DNA of 64,000 bases from Megaleporinus macrocephalus (Eukaryota; Chordata; Actinopteri; Characiformes; Anostomidae), in assembly GCA_021613375.1 (NCBI GenBank), contig CM038722.1:21429607-21493606 (forward strand), read 5' to 3'. The position numbers and the translations under genes were made by a program. The notes under the pieces were generated by a model. That model was given only the letters and a program-made list of their open reading frames with translations. It had not been told where the DNA came from and searched no databases. Shown piece by piece: positions 37,637 through 50,297 of the stretch. How positions within the stretch are numbered: the stretch's first letter is position 1; the number at the start of each line of letters is the position of its first letter.

Positions 37637-40469
37637 ATTGTATGTAGCCATCAGATTCAAGGGACCATCAGTGTTCCAAATGTTTTCAAATAAAATAAAA
37701 TGCTGTTAAATGCTCTCCTGTGCAGTCCATACATATAAACAGCCCCCCACCTAATGTTAACATCTCTGCCTGCTTAGCCCACAGCTGTCTAGCTTCACCC
37801 ATTTGCTCTGAAGTTATGAGGAGAGTTTCAGCCTTTAGACTGCTTTGTGAACAGGGGATGATACAGCCAATCAGACAAGAGTTCTTTTACATATATCAGA
37901 CTTACAGTTACAGGCCTGTTTAATTCCTTTTTTAATGTAGTTGATCTGCCAAGACATGCTTGGTATCTGAAACAGCGGTAGCTATGATCTGGTTTTGTCC
38001 ATCATTATAGTTAACAGTAAGTTATACAGTGCTCAGAAACCACATTAGCAAGCCTATTTAAGATTACTCAACAACTCAACATGGCTAAAGGCAGGTACAA
38101 GACGCAGGTGGTGGCTATAAGCATTCGGAACTTAGGACACCAAACATGTCTTAAATGATCAAGAACAGGGAACACTGTGTACATCTGGCTGAACCATTTC
38201 TTTAATCAAAACAAAAAACAGCACAAAGACCCAAAGACCAGTAGTAGATGCCGACAGAGAGAACAGAAGCAAAACTAAATTCTTGGCAGACTGTGGATCC
38301 ATCACCCCCCAGCATGTAATTCCACTTCTTCTCCCAGTGTCCTATCCTATAAACTGGTCTATAGCAGCGGAACCAAGCCCCTCAACCTCCCCACACTGGT
38401 TCTTTTTCACAGCCAGACCTGAGAGAAAGCACCCTACACTACCGTCTATTGAGCCCACATCCATCCAGATCCCAAAGAGAGAGCAAAAAAGGGGGCAACT
38501 CATTATAAGACCCTGGCAACAGAGAGACCCCATTAATGTAGAAACAATAAGTATCCAAGAGCAGGGTTGGGAGGGTTGATGGAGTATAACTGAGCAGTTG
38601 GTGCCCCGCCTACAAACTCATTTGCCTTTAGCAGCTGTTATAAGTTTAGACAAGTATTTCGTAATGTTGCTCAAGACCTTGGGTGCCTCCGAAATCGCCC
38701 AAATTAGTAGGTGATCACGGCTAGTATGTCCGAATACTCAGTAGGCATTGTGTAGTAGGCGAATGGTATCCGGATGACCTCCTGGATCGGCAGCCATTTT
38801 TATGTATGCGATCGCAGCACACTGTGCTATCCCATGATTCACCTGGAGCCACGGATGAATTAAAAGCGGAGGGAAAAACAGTGAAAAGCAGTACGTAGGC
38901 TGTGTGTACGTAGCTACTGCAGCTACAGAAGTTAGCGCTACTTCTGAGGTAAACAATGATTAAATGCCTCCTGACTCGTCCTCTCCGAGCTACAGCTCGA
39001 CACCGAGTGAGTTCCTATCCAGTAAGTAGACGTGATATTCTCAACTCATAGCTCGGCATATAAAGTCATATGAACATGGCGGCTCATGCTGTTAACAGTA
39101 AAGAACCACTTCACTACCTGTACGTCTACAGTCGTATTTGGTTTATCAAGACACCATAGTTGGCTAAAGCTATAGTAGTGATCATAGTTCAAAGTATTGA
39201 GAAGGTAAATACGCCATGAACTTCAAATCACTAACATTCACTGACAAGCTTAGTTTGAGTGACAGGTTTCAAGCTCCAATCCCCATATTCCAGTTAACCT
39301 ACACTGCTGTGCAAAAGTCTTGGGCACATAAACATATATTTATCTTAGCAATGCTAAGCAATTAGTGTATTTTCACTAGTAAGAACACCAGATATTACTA
39401 GAACTGATGCTAATAAGCATAAATACAATACAAAGTATTGTATACAAAGTATCCAGATTTCTCCTGGACACCCCAGACATTGTATGAATTTGTTCAATTC
39501 CTTCAGCAGCAATCTTGATTTAGCTTAATGAAGTACTGAGTAGTCGGTATTAAATGATAACTATAAATAATGCTGGGTTGCCATGAGGAAAGTTTTGAAA
39601 AGGGTTAAATAAGCACACTAGCATGTAAAACCACTAAATACTGTATTAATACTATTTGAATATTTAAAAATATATAGTGTTGTGCTGAGCAGATAGAAGC
39701 TTTATGTCTAGAAAAATAGCTTTTTAAATATATGTATATGTCCACAAGTATCCGCCCTAATGAGGTCTCTGAGTTTCATAATGCAGATAACAATTCAGCA
39801 GGCAACGCTGCCTTGAGGGTAGAATGCAGAAGCACTGGCATTTGGAGTATCTGAATGGAAGTCTGCTCTGGATGTACCAGGTTTGCTCCTCTATACTGAT
39901 ACTGTTTATACAGCTCATGCTATGCAGGTTAATAGCACTGAAAACACACGAAGAATCAGACTATCTGTAATGCAGTGCTGTCAGTAGGCTCTCTGTGTCC
40001 TTCTTTCTCTTATGTGCTCCATTCTGGGGTCTGTGTGTAGAGCGTGACGGAGGTCTGACAGCTGTGGTACAGTATTACCTCTGCGGCTAGACTGACAAAT
40101 AAACACCCTCAGTGCAATGCGTGAAATGCCTAAACAGACAGGCCACATACACATACAGGCGACAGACAGACGGCAGACATTTTCGCTCTCCATGTCCAAA
40201 GCCATGACTTTCACATTTATCGCGAAGGTCAAGACAGTAATCCATTTCTAGACTACAGTACGTTCTACTGTCATGTAGATGTACATGTATGAAACAGAGG
40301 ACCCACATCCTCTATCATTCTCACATTTCTCCACTAATGATCTGTGTGCAGTGTTATGAACCAATAATATATGAACCATAATTCATTTTCCAACCTCCTT
40401 TTATTCCTTAATTAAAGTTAAATTAAACAGGCTGTTTTTGGTAGTGAGGCTCCATGACTGAGATTTTTT
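37637..40469. other. non-coding, with a possible DNA transposon at 38680-39180
   Basis: GTGCCTCCGAAATCGCCCAA then CTAGTATGTCCGAATACTCA is the style of a fish MITE terminus. The inverted partner was not found. Confidence 0.4.
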
Positions 40470-42652
40470 AACAAGCTCTGTTCTGGCTGCCTTGTATTGT
40501 GCCTCAGTCTAGACTACAACACTCTTTATAACTTCATTTTAAAGAGAAGCTCTGTTCTGATTGGCTGCCTTGTATTGTGCCTCAGTCTAGACTACAACAC
40601 TCTTTATAACTTCATTTTAAAGAGAAGCTTTGTTCTGATTGGCTGTCTTGTATTGTGCCTCAGTCTGGACCAAAACACTCTTTATAACTTCATCTTAAAG
40701 AAAAGCTCTGTTCTGATTGGCTGCCTTGTATTGTGCCTTAGTCTGGACTAAAACACTCTTTATAACTTCATCTTAAAGAGAAGCTCTGTTCTGATTGGCT
40801 GTCTTGTATTGTGCCCCAGTCTGAACTAAAACACTCTTTATAACTTCATCTTAAAGAAAAGCTCTGTTCTGATTGGCTGCCTTGTATTGTGCCTTAGTCT
40901 GGACTAAAACACTCTTTATAACTTCATCTTAAAGAGAAGCTCTGTTCTGATTGGCTGTCTTGTATTGTGCCTCAGTCTGGACCAAAACACTCTTTATAAT
41001 TTCATCTTAAAGAGAAGCTTTGTTCTGATTGGCTGCCTTGTATTGTGTCTCAGTCTGGACTAAAACACTCCTTATAACTTCATCTTAAAGAGAAGCTCTG
41101 TTCTGATTGGCTGTCTTGTATTGTGCCTCAGTCTGGACCAAAACACTCTTTATAATTTCATCTTAAAGAGAAGCTTTGTTCTGATTGGCTGCCTTGTATT
41201 GTGTCTCAGTCTGGACTAAAACACTCCTTATAACTTCATCTTAAAGAGAAGCTCTGTTCTGATTGGCTGCCTTGTATTGTGTCTCAGTCTGGACTAAAAC
41301 ACTCTTTATAACTCCATCTTAAAGAGAAGCTCTGTTCTGATTGGCTGTCTTGTATTGTGCCTTAGTCTGGAATAAAACACTCTTTATAACTTCATCTTAA
41401 CGAGAAGCTCTGTTCTGATTGGCTGTCTTGTATTGTGCCTTAGTCTGGACTAAAACACTCTTTATAACTTCATCTTAAAGAGAAGCTCTGTTCTGATTGG
41501 CTGTCTTGTATTGTGCCTCAGTCTGGACTAAAACACTCTTTATAACTTCATCTTAAAGAGAAGCTCTGTTCTGATTGGCTGTCTTGTATTGTGCCTCAGT
41601 CTGAACTAAAACACTCCTTATAACTTCATCTTAAAGAGAAGCTTTGTTCTGATTGGCTGCCTTGTATTGTGCCTTAGTCTGGACTAAAACACTCTTTATA
41701 ACTTCATCTTAACGAGAAGCTCTGTTCTGATTGGCTGTCTTGTATTATGCCTCAGTCTGAACTAAAACACTCTTTATAACTCCATCTTAACGAGAAGCTC
41801 TGTTCTGATTGGCTACCTTGTATTGTGCCTCAGTCTGGACTAAAACACTCTTTATAACTTCATCTTAAAGAGAAGCTCTGTTCTGATTGGCTGCCTTGTA
41901 TTGTGTCTCAGTCTAGACTACAACACTCTTTATAACTCCATCTTAACGAGAAGCTCTGTTCTGATTGGCTGCCTTGTATTGTGCCTCAGTCTGGACTAAA
42001 ACACTCTTTATAACTTCATCTTAAAGAAAAGCTCTGTTCTGATTGGCTGCCTTGTATTGTGCCTCAGTCTGGACCAAAACACTCTTTATAACTTCATCTT
42101 AAAGAAAAGCTCTGTTCTGATTGGCTGCCTTGTATTGTGCCTTAGTCTGGACTAAAACACTCTTTATAACTTCATCTTAAAGAGAAGCTTTGTTCTGATT
42201 GGCTGCCTTGTATTGTGCCTTAGTCTGGACTAAAACACTCTTTATAACTTCATCTTAAAGAGAAGCTCTGTTCTGATTGGCTGCCTTGTATTGTGCCTCA
42301 GTCTGAACTAAAACACTCTTTATAACTTCATCTTAAAGAGAAGCTCTGTTCTGATTGGCTGCCTTGTATTGTGCCTTAGTCTGGACTAAAACACTCTTTA
42401 TAACTTCATCTTAAAGAGAAGCTCTGTTCTGATTGGCTGTCTTGTATTGTGTCTCAGTCTGGACTAAAACACTCTTTATACTTTCATTTTAAAGAGAAGC
42501 TCTGTTCTGATTGGCTGTCTTGTATTGTGCCCCAGTCTGAACTAAAACACTCCTTATAACTTCATCTTAAAGAGAAGCTCTGTTCTGATTGGTTGTATTG
42601 TGTCTCAGTCTGAACTAAAACACTCTTTATAACTTCATCTTAAAGAGAAGAT
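40470..42652. repeat. 78-bp minisatellite, ~28 units, each with an NF-Y/CCAAT motif
   Basis: Period exactly 78 bp (TTGGCTG at 40561, 40639, 40717). The unit includes CTCTGTTCTGATTGGCTGCC, TTGTATTGTGCCTCAGTCTG, GACTAAAACACTCTTTATAA and CTTCATCTTAAAGAGAAG. The complement of CTGATTGGCTG is CAGCCAATCAG. Units are 90% or more alike by eye. The period is a multiple of three, so the array gives a spurious open frame. Confidence 0.96.
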
Positions 42653-44287
42653 GCATCAAAACAGTTGTTCCTCATGCAGTCACATTCTTAATTGTTCCAC
42701 TAGTGTTGCAGTGAGAAACTGGGTCAAAGCACAAAGTGATAATCACACGTATCAGCCTTGCACTTTTCATGCTAATTAGATGAGAAAGGTCGATCGATCT
42801 CTGAGCCTCTGCAGTACAGCAAGGAGATGAATTTTAAACAGATTCGAGTTCCACAGACGAGTTCACAGACAATCCTTCAACGAATAATCAAATTCAAAAA
42901 TCAAACCTGCACAACTTTCAGCTTTGCTCAAGTGTAATTGATCAGACAAAACACATTTAGCCTGATTCTTTATTTTTACACTGGTGCTACAAAGATAATG
43001 CTGCCAACATGTAATAGGAGCTTATAACTTAGCACTGAACGAGCAGCACACCTAATTCTTCACACTCACCTTGAACTGTGTGAGGTTCAGTAACCTGAAA
43101 CAGTCTTACAGTAGACTGTGCTGTCTGACCCTACGTTAGCTTTGTAGCTCCAGCACAAAATTAGGGGGCCAAGCATGTCTTGGTTCACTGACTCCATTTG
43201 CCACAAGATGAAAATTGTTTACTTTTATTTATTTATTTATTTATTAGACCCAACCAAACAAATATTTTTTTATTTATTTAAATGATTAATTTCAATTCAA
43301 ATTGCAGATTCACAATATTGGACTAATGCAAATTAGACATTTTGAGTGAACACACTTAAGAGGGACTTATGTTTATTTTCAACAATCATTGTAAAGTCCT
43401 GTCTCCCAATGATTAATCAGCTCACCCACTCTGTTCTGAATGGCCAACCGCCAGAGTGGCATTTTGCTGCAAGCCCTGTCCCCACACCACTGAGGGTGTT
43501 CTTGCAATGGCCTTAGGTATGCACTATTGGTTTGAGTCAGAGTCCGATCCTAAAAGTCAGGTAGAACAAGCTGGTGGGTCTGATCCACATTTGAAAACTA
43601 GACTGGACGGTTCAGCTCTCTGTGTGTCGGTTGAGGGCGTGCCAAACTTACAGCAGGCAGGCAATAAGGATTGTGTTACGAGATGACATCACTTTGAAAC
43701 AGAGAAATGAGCTGGAACTCTAACAAGGCGTTTCAGGCAGTTGATGGAAAGTGTTTTTTGTGGGAGAGAGTTTCTCCCTCTGGTGTGAACTTTGAGCTTT
43801 GGAATCTTTGGATCACTTAACTGAAAATAATAATACATTTCCCTTAAAATATTATATTGTAATGTATATATGGACCATAACTTTTTTATATTAACGTATT
43901 TATTTAATTTTAAATATAGAACATTGTAAGGACAATCAGTATCATTTTGTTAGGCTAAACAGAGGAGTATAACAGTCCCACTGCAATGATGACCCACTTC
44001 TAAACTGCCTCCACTTACTAAGCACCGCCTTGAGAGAGCGGTTGTGTTAGTCGGATGTATTTGTCTAGTACCTGCAGGCAAGTAGATATATGAGAGGAAA
44101 TAGGGCAGTGCTGGCTTTTACTTGTTGGCGAGAGCTAAAAGAGATAACACAATGTAATACAGACTCACAGGCTGCAGAGTTTTTTGGTTTTTCTTTATGC
44201 CAAAATGTTTGATCACTCTTCATCAAACCTATGCAGATAAGCTGAAATTAAATATGTTTGATCACTGAACTGAGGAGTACAATAACT
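42653..44287. other. non-coding
   Basis: Worn dispersed repeat at 43120-43215. 43380-43720 is GC-richer but without splice-bounded frames. Confidence 0.5.
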
Positions 44288-44331
44288 CAGAGCCAATGAT
44301 ATAGGGACACAGCAGTTTTGAGTAGCTATAG

Positions 44332-44363
<32 letters not shown>

Positions 44364-44445
44364 TCATAGATTCATTCTTTTTTAACTAAGTCAGCTTCAG
44401 AGCCAATGATATAGGGACACAGCAGTTTTGAGTAGCTATTGATTA

Positions 44446-44489
<44 letters not shown>

Positions 44490-44571
44490 TCCTTGATTCC
44501 TTCATTTTTAACTAAGTCAGCTTCAGAGCCAATGATATAGGGACACAGCAGTTTTGAGTAGCTATTGATTA

Positions 44572-44615
<44 letters not shown>

Positions 44616-44693
44616 TCCTTGATTCCTTCATTTTTAACTAAGTCAGCTTCAGAGCCAATGATATAGGGACACAGCAGTTTTGAGTAGCTATAG

Positions 44694-44728
<35 letters not shown>

Positions 44729-44806
44729 TCATTGATTCATTCTTTTTTAACTAAGTCAGCCTCAGAGCCAATGATATAGGGACACAGCAGTTTTGAGTAG
44801 CTATAG

Positions 44807-44853
<47 letters not shown>

Positions 44854-44970
44854 TCATAGATTCATTCTTTTTTAACTAAGTCAGCCTCAGAGCCAATGAT
44901 ATAGGGACACAGCAGTTTTGAGTAGCTATTGATTAATTATTATTATTATTATTATCATTATTATTATCAC
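44288..44970. repeat. 110-126-bp tandem array with internal (ATT)n
   Basis: Six units start CAGAGCCAATGATATAGGGA at 44288, 44398, 44524, 44650, 44763 and 44888. Length differs almost entirely through the internal ATT microsatellite. Two subtypes differ at GCTATAGATTATT versus GCTATTGATTAATT and follow the order 1-2-2-1-1-2. Confidence 0.92.
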
Positions 44971-45264
44971 ACATACTGGTGGGGGGGTCAGCAATCATTA
45001 CTGGCAATAAGAAAAAGTATGGATGTATTCTTGTTCCTCACCTTATAGGGCTTCGCATTTGCCAGCTTTTTGTTTAAAAATTTCAGTCTAACTTAAGTGA
45101 TGCAGCAGCTGCCTTAATGGTGTGCCAGCACCAGAACGTTACTGCAGCAGCGTTTAAGGTGGGATGGGAATTTGATTAAGGAGCTGCCAGAACAGCAGAA
45201 AATCCCAGCGTTCTTTAATTTTTGCTCCTTATTCCGTTTCTAATATCTGTATATTGCATCTAAA

Positions 45265-45357
45265 ATCATAAAGAAAAAGAAGAGCTGCTGTGCACACGTG
45301 TTGAAGTATAAACACCTTCAACACGTGTGCACAGCTACTCTTCTTTTTCTTTATGAT
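45265..45357. repeat. near-perfect 42-bp-arm inverted repeat (hairpin)
   Basis: Arms 45265-45306 and 45316-45357 are complementary at 40 of 42 positions, around a 9-nt loop (TATAAACAC). Each arm contains a CACGTG E-box within GCACACGTGTTGAAG. Confidence 0.9.
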
Positions 45358-45957
45358 AAGCAGAGTTTGTGTGGTTGGTAGAGAGCGCTGACACTGACTG
45401 TTTAAAGCTGGTAAATAAACTCTCACTACTCAAACTGTCTCATGTTTGACCCTTGAGCTGATTACACTACAAAACACAAGCTGAAGCGTCGACTCCCGGC
45501 ATTCTGACTCTTAGAGACTCCAGCTATGAGTCGACCCTCACTTCCAGAAGAGCTGGAGTCGAAGAATCGACTTTCTTTAGAATCGACTCCCCCAAAAAAT
45601 ACCAGTTCTCACAAAACACTGCTTTAAGAGGTGGTCGCTCTGCTCAGCTGTCCTGCTGTTTTCTTATGGATCCTGCATTTAGTTTTTGGTACCAGATTCT
45701 CAGATTTGTGAAACAGCAGGACTAAAAGTTCTCTCAGATCAACTAGATGTGAAATTAATCACCACCAAAAGCAAATCGCTGTTCGGCACTTCCTCGCCCC
45801 TTTATCACTTCCTCATCCTCTTCCTCATCCTTTCCAAAACAATACACTGTCTTTTTGGCAGGCTAAGTTTATTTTACCGGAGTTTGGCATGGCTGCTGTG
45901 AGCAAACCATGTAGCTAAATCCTCACTTACCAGCCTGGAACCACATCAGGCTGTAAA

Positions 45958-46095
45958 TGTAGGTACGCGGTTTGCTTGACACGAACTGTCAACATTGTAT
46001 TGCTTGTAAGCTACGTTATCCTTGTAGCACCAGAGCAAAAACTAAAAAAGCAACATTCAGACACCAAACACGTCTTTCCTGATCAACTCCATCGG
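45958..46095 (+). repeat. dispersed ACACCAAACATGTCTT-type repeat, one of several
   Basis: The block GTAGCwCCAGmGyAAAA...ACACCAAACAyGTCTTGGCTGATCAACTCC recurs here, at 21650-21720, 38123-38165, 43120-43215, 48925-48997 and 49850-49925. Copies are worn and mostly partial. Confidence 0.6.
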
Positions 46096-46189
46096 AGTTA
46101 AAACCAAAATCAAACTTATATCAAACTAAGTTTTGCTTGAATTCGTTGGTGATGAGCACAAATGAGCATTTCCCTGATTAGCATACTGC

Positions 46190-48640
46190 TCTACTCTACT
46201 GCTCAGGACAGAAAGTCTCTCCAGCGTGTGATCAAAACTGCACAGTCCATCTCAGGAGCAGCCTTCCCCTCACTGCAGAACATCTACCACACCAGGGTCA
46301 CCAGGAGGGCCCACAACATAATCAGGGACAGTACACACCCCCAGCACACACTCTTCACACTTTTACCTTCAGGCAGACGTTACAGGAGTGTGAAGTCCAG
46401 GACCACAAGACTGACAAACAGTTTCTACTCACAGGCCATCAGGCTTGTGACCACCTCACGCACTACCTCTCCAACCTCTCCTATCTGAACTGGCTTTAAC
46501 TGGTCTGATTTTAACTGCACCTTACACTCACTGTACTGTCAGAATACTGTTTACACTCACTGTACTGTCAGAATACTGTTTACATTCACTGTACTGTCAG
46601 AATAATGTTTACATTCACTGTACTGTCAGAATAGTTTACATTCACTGTACTGTCGGAATACTGTTTACACTCACTGTACTGTCAGAATACTGTTTACACT
46701 CACTGTACTGTCAGAATACTGTTTACATTCACTGTACTGTCAGAATACTGTTTACACTCACTGCACTGTCAGAATACTGTTTACATTCACTGTACTGTCA
46801 GAATACTGTTTACATTCACTGTACTGTCAGAATAGTTTACATTCACTGTACTGTCAGAATACTGTTTACATTCACTGTACTGTCAGAATACTGTTTACAT
46901 TCACTGTACTGTCAGAATAGTTTACACTCACTGTACTGTCAGAATACTGTTTACACTCACTGTACTGTCAGAATACTGTTTACATTCACTGTACTGTCAG
47001 AATACTGTTTACACTCACTGTACTGTCAGAATACTGTTTACACTCACTGTACTGTCAGAATGCTGTTTACATTCACTGTACTGTCAGAATACTGTTTACA
47101 CTCACTGTACTGTCAGAATAGTTTACATTCACTGTACTGTCAGAATACTGTTTACACTCACTGCACTGTCAGAATAGTTTACATTCACTGTACTGTCAGA
47201 ATACTGTTTACATTCACTGCACTGTCAGAATACTGTTTACATTCACTGTACTGTCAGAATACTGTTTACATTCACTGTACTGTCAGAATAGTTTACATTC
47301 ACTGTACTGTCAGAATACTGTTTACACTCACTGCACTGTCAGAATACTGTTTACATTCACTGTACTGTCAGAATACTGTTTACACTCACTGTACTGTCAG
47401 AATACTGTTTACATTCACTGTACTGTCAGAATAGTTTACATTCACTGTACTGTCAGAATACTGTTTACATTCACTGTACTGTCAGAATACTGTTTACACT
47501 CACTGTACTGTCAGAATACTGTTTACATTCACTGTACTGTCAGAATAGTTTACATTCACTGTACTGTCAGAATACTGTTTACACTCACTGTACTGTCAGA
47601 ATACTGTTTACATTCACTGTACTGTCAGAATAGTTTACACTCACTGTACTGTCAGAATACTGTTTACATTCACTGTACTGTCAGAATACTGTTTACATTC
47701 ACTGTACTGTCAGAATACTGTTTACACTCACTGTACTGTCAGAATACTGTTTACATTCACTGTACTGTCAGAATAGTTTACATTCACTGTACTGTCAGAA
47801 TACTGTTTACATTCACTGTACTGTCAGAATAGTTTACATTCACTGTACTGTCAGAATACTGTTTACATTCACTGTACTGTCAGAATACTGTTTACACTCA
47901 CTGTACTGTCAGAATAGTTTACATTCACTGTACTGTCAGAATACTGTTTACATTCACTGTACTGTCAGAATACTGTTTACACTCACTGTACTGTCAGAAT
48001 ACTGTTTACATACACTGTACTGTCAGAATACTGTTTACATTCACTGTACTGTCAGAATACTGTTTACACTCACTGTACTGTCAGAATACTGTTTACATTC
48101 ACTGTACTGTCAGAATACTGTTTACATTCACTGTACTGTCAGAATACTGTTTACACTCACTGCACTGTCAGAATACTGTTTACATTCACTGTACTGTCAG
48201 AATACTGTTTACACTCACTGTACTGTCAGAATACTGTTTACATTCACTGTACTGTCAGAATACTGTTTACATTCACTGTACTGTCAGAATACTGTTTACA
48301 TTCACTGTACTGTCAGAATACTGTTTACACTCACTACTCACACGAACATTATTGTTTACATTTGTTACTTGCAACTTGCACTTTATGGCTGCTGCTCTTC
48401 ATACTTGCACATAAAAGCACATATAACTTTTATTTTTTATTCTTTAACTATAAAAATATTTTTATCTACTTCAACTTATATTGTTATACTTTGTATATTT
48501 TGTATATATTTTTATTTCTTTTATTTGTTATCTTTATCTATTGGTGAATGGAGGAGCAGCAAAGTAAGAATTTCACTGTACAGTGTAACTGCCAGTTCTG
48601 CTGTACATATGACAATAAAACTCTTGAATCTTGAACATTG
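46190..48640 (+). mobile_element. 5'-truncated LINE (L2/CR1-type) 3' end with internal satellite
   Basis: The open frame ending at 46488 contains LQRVIKTAQSISGAAFPSLQ, IYHTRVTRRAHNIIRDSTHP, LFTLLPSGRRYRSVKSRTTR and LTNSFYSQAIRL. This is the familiar C-terminal tail after the reverse-transcriptase domain of fish L2/CR1-type non-LTR elements. The catalytic RT domain is absent. The 3' UTR resumes after the tandem array (48345 on) and ends AATTTCACTGTACAG...GACAATAAAACTCTTGAATC, a typical LINE 3' terminus with a short TTGAATC-type repeat instead of poly(A). It is inactive by truncation. Confidence 0.8.
46517..48344 (+). repeat. 29/27-bp minisatellite inside the LINE 3' UTR
   Basis: About 64 units of ACTGTTTACATTCACTGTACTGTCAGAAT (written here as ACTGTTTACATTCACTG + TACTGTCAGAAT), mixed with a 27-bp variant in which ACTGTTTA is AGTTTA. 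A second variable site alternates ACATTCAC and ACACTCAC. It starts within about 30 bp of the LINE stop codon. Confidence 0.95.
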
Positions 48641-48997
48641 TTTCTTGACCCCATATCATATATAGTGTGTTGTCCAAATGCAGCAGAAAGCAGTACCGGC
48701 TTATGTTCAGGTAGCTGGAACGCTGTGAAGGGGAAGTAACTGGAGATGCTTTCTCTGAGGCAAAATTAGTCTTAACATGATACCATATAATGTAACAGCT
48801 TGTGTTCATAGCTGAATGCATTACATATACACATAAACACATACTGAATAAGTGGTTTGGGGCAAGTCTGTGACGATTTAGGCATGTAATCTGACACAGA
48901 AGCTTCTATTACCTGCTAGTTTTATCAGTCTTGTAGCTCCAGCGTAAAAGTAAAGAAGCAAACTTCAAACACTAAACAGGGCCTGGCTGATCAACTA

Positions 48998-49350
48998 TAG
49001 GTGTGTAAAAGAATATCTGTTGTTATACTTGATTTGATTCTTAAAAACACAGTTTTGATATGTAATTCATAGATAACATGTAACATCTGGTGATAGACAA
49101 TGCTTCATTTTGGATTAACTACTAGATAGCAGTGTTTTAATTAGACTCCTTCACTCCAACATGAACAAGTAGCATAAGGATGCACTGATAGTGTTAGCAT
49201 TTGCAAACCTGTGCGTATGGTAGTCTGTTTAATACTATAACAGTTTTCCTAAAATTAGCATTAAAATCGCAATAAACTGCCTCGCTTTACAGTATCGCAA
49301 TATGCTGAATCTTGGCTGAAACGTATCGCCAGCTTCAACACACAGCTCTA
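48998..49350 (+). mobile_element. hAT-like MITE (CTCF-motif family), old copy
   Basis: Flanked by ATCAACTA and ATCAACAT (6 of 8). Ends are TAGGTGTGT and CACAGCTCTA. The motif is degraded (ACTACTAGATAGCAGTG near 49119-49135), losing one G of the core. Confidence 0.75.
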
Positions 49351-50297
49351 ATCAACATTAGGGGTAAGAGGGGCCAAACAAGGTTCAAGATTTGAATATT
49401 TCTGTGCTTGAATCACTAGTTTTTTTACTGTAATTAACTGGAGATGCTTACTCGGGGGCACGATCAGCATTATTATGATACTGTACAATGTAACAGTAGT
49501 GTTTATAGCTAAATGCATCACAAATACACATAAACACATCACTGCTGTTGGGCCACAACTTTGAATCTCAATTTTTATTGTTGTTCAGTTTCTGATATAA
49601 TATGAAAATTCATCGTAATGAATGGACCAAAAGAAATATAAATAACTAAAATATATATTTAACGAAAATGATTAGAAAAAAGGGTCTGGTTACAACAACT
49701 TGTATTAAAAGCAAAGCTCTCCTGTACAGTTGCCATTTTAGGGATACAAGGTTCTGCTCCAACAGCAGCGACACATTAAATGACCAGTGTTTTGATGACC
49801 AGGTGGGTCTGTGATGATTTCAGCATGCGGTTGGCTTGATGCTAATTGGCGAGGTGTAAGCTTCCATTACTTGTTAGCTACAGTGGCCCTGAAGTTCCAG
49901 TGCAGAAACCACAAAGCTCCTATACTGAGGATCTCTATGTGGAGGTTCCCACGTGAATTCAGTGGCACGAAATCTGGGAAATGTGGAAATGTTGGCATAT
50001 AATATATGATGATTTATAATGTGTAGTGAGAATAGAGCAGACAGCAGCTCTACCTGGCTGAACGCAGGTAGCTGGAAGTGTGAATTGTAAGTAACTGGAG
50101 ATGCTTACTCAAACACAATCAGCATTAACATGATCCTGTACGGCATAACATCTAAACACAATTCAAATACCACAGAGATCCCATTCACACTGACAAACAG
50201 AGATATGATACCAGCCCTCTCCTTCCCAATGACAATGTAAAGTCATTCAAATACAAACACAACCACACAACCACACACACACTGCAGCTCCTCCTAC
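49351..50297. other. non-coding, inferred intron after exon A
   Basis: Worn CGTCGCTGTCC-family piece at 49575-49785 and another dispersed repeat piece at 49850-49925. Confidence 0.5.

Noticed and set aside
40497..40751. 84-codon frame with three 26-residue repeats
   Set aside because: It arises because 78 is a multiple of three. Later units break the frame and nothing suggests translation.
46162..46488. LINE open frame as a functional gene
   Set aside because: Only the C-terminal tail of the polymerase protein remains, with no catalytic RT motifs, so it was annotated as part of a truncated element.
47060..47434. 124-codon frame in the LINE satellite
   Set aside because: Mixed 29- and 27-bp units happen to stay open. 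It lies in a 3' UTR.
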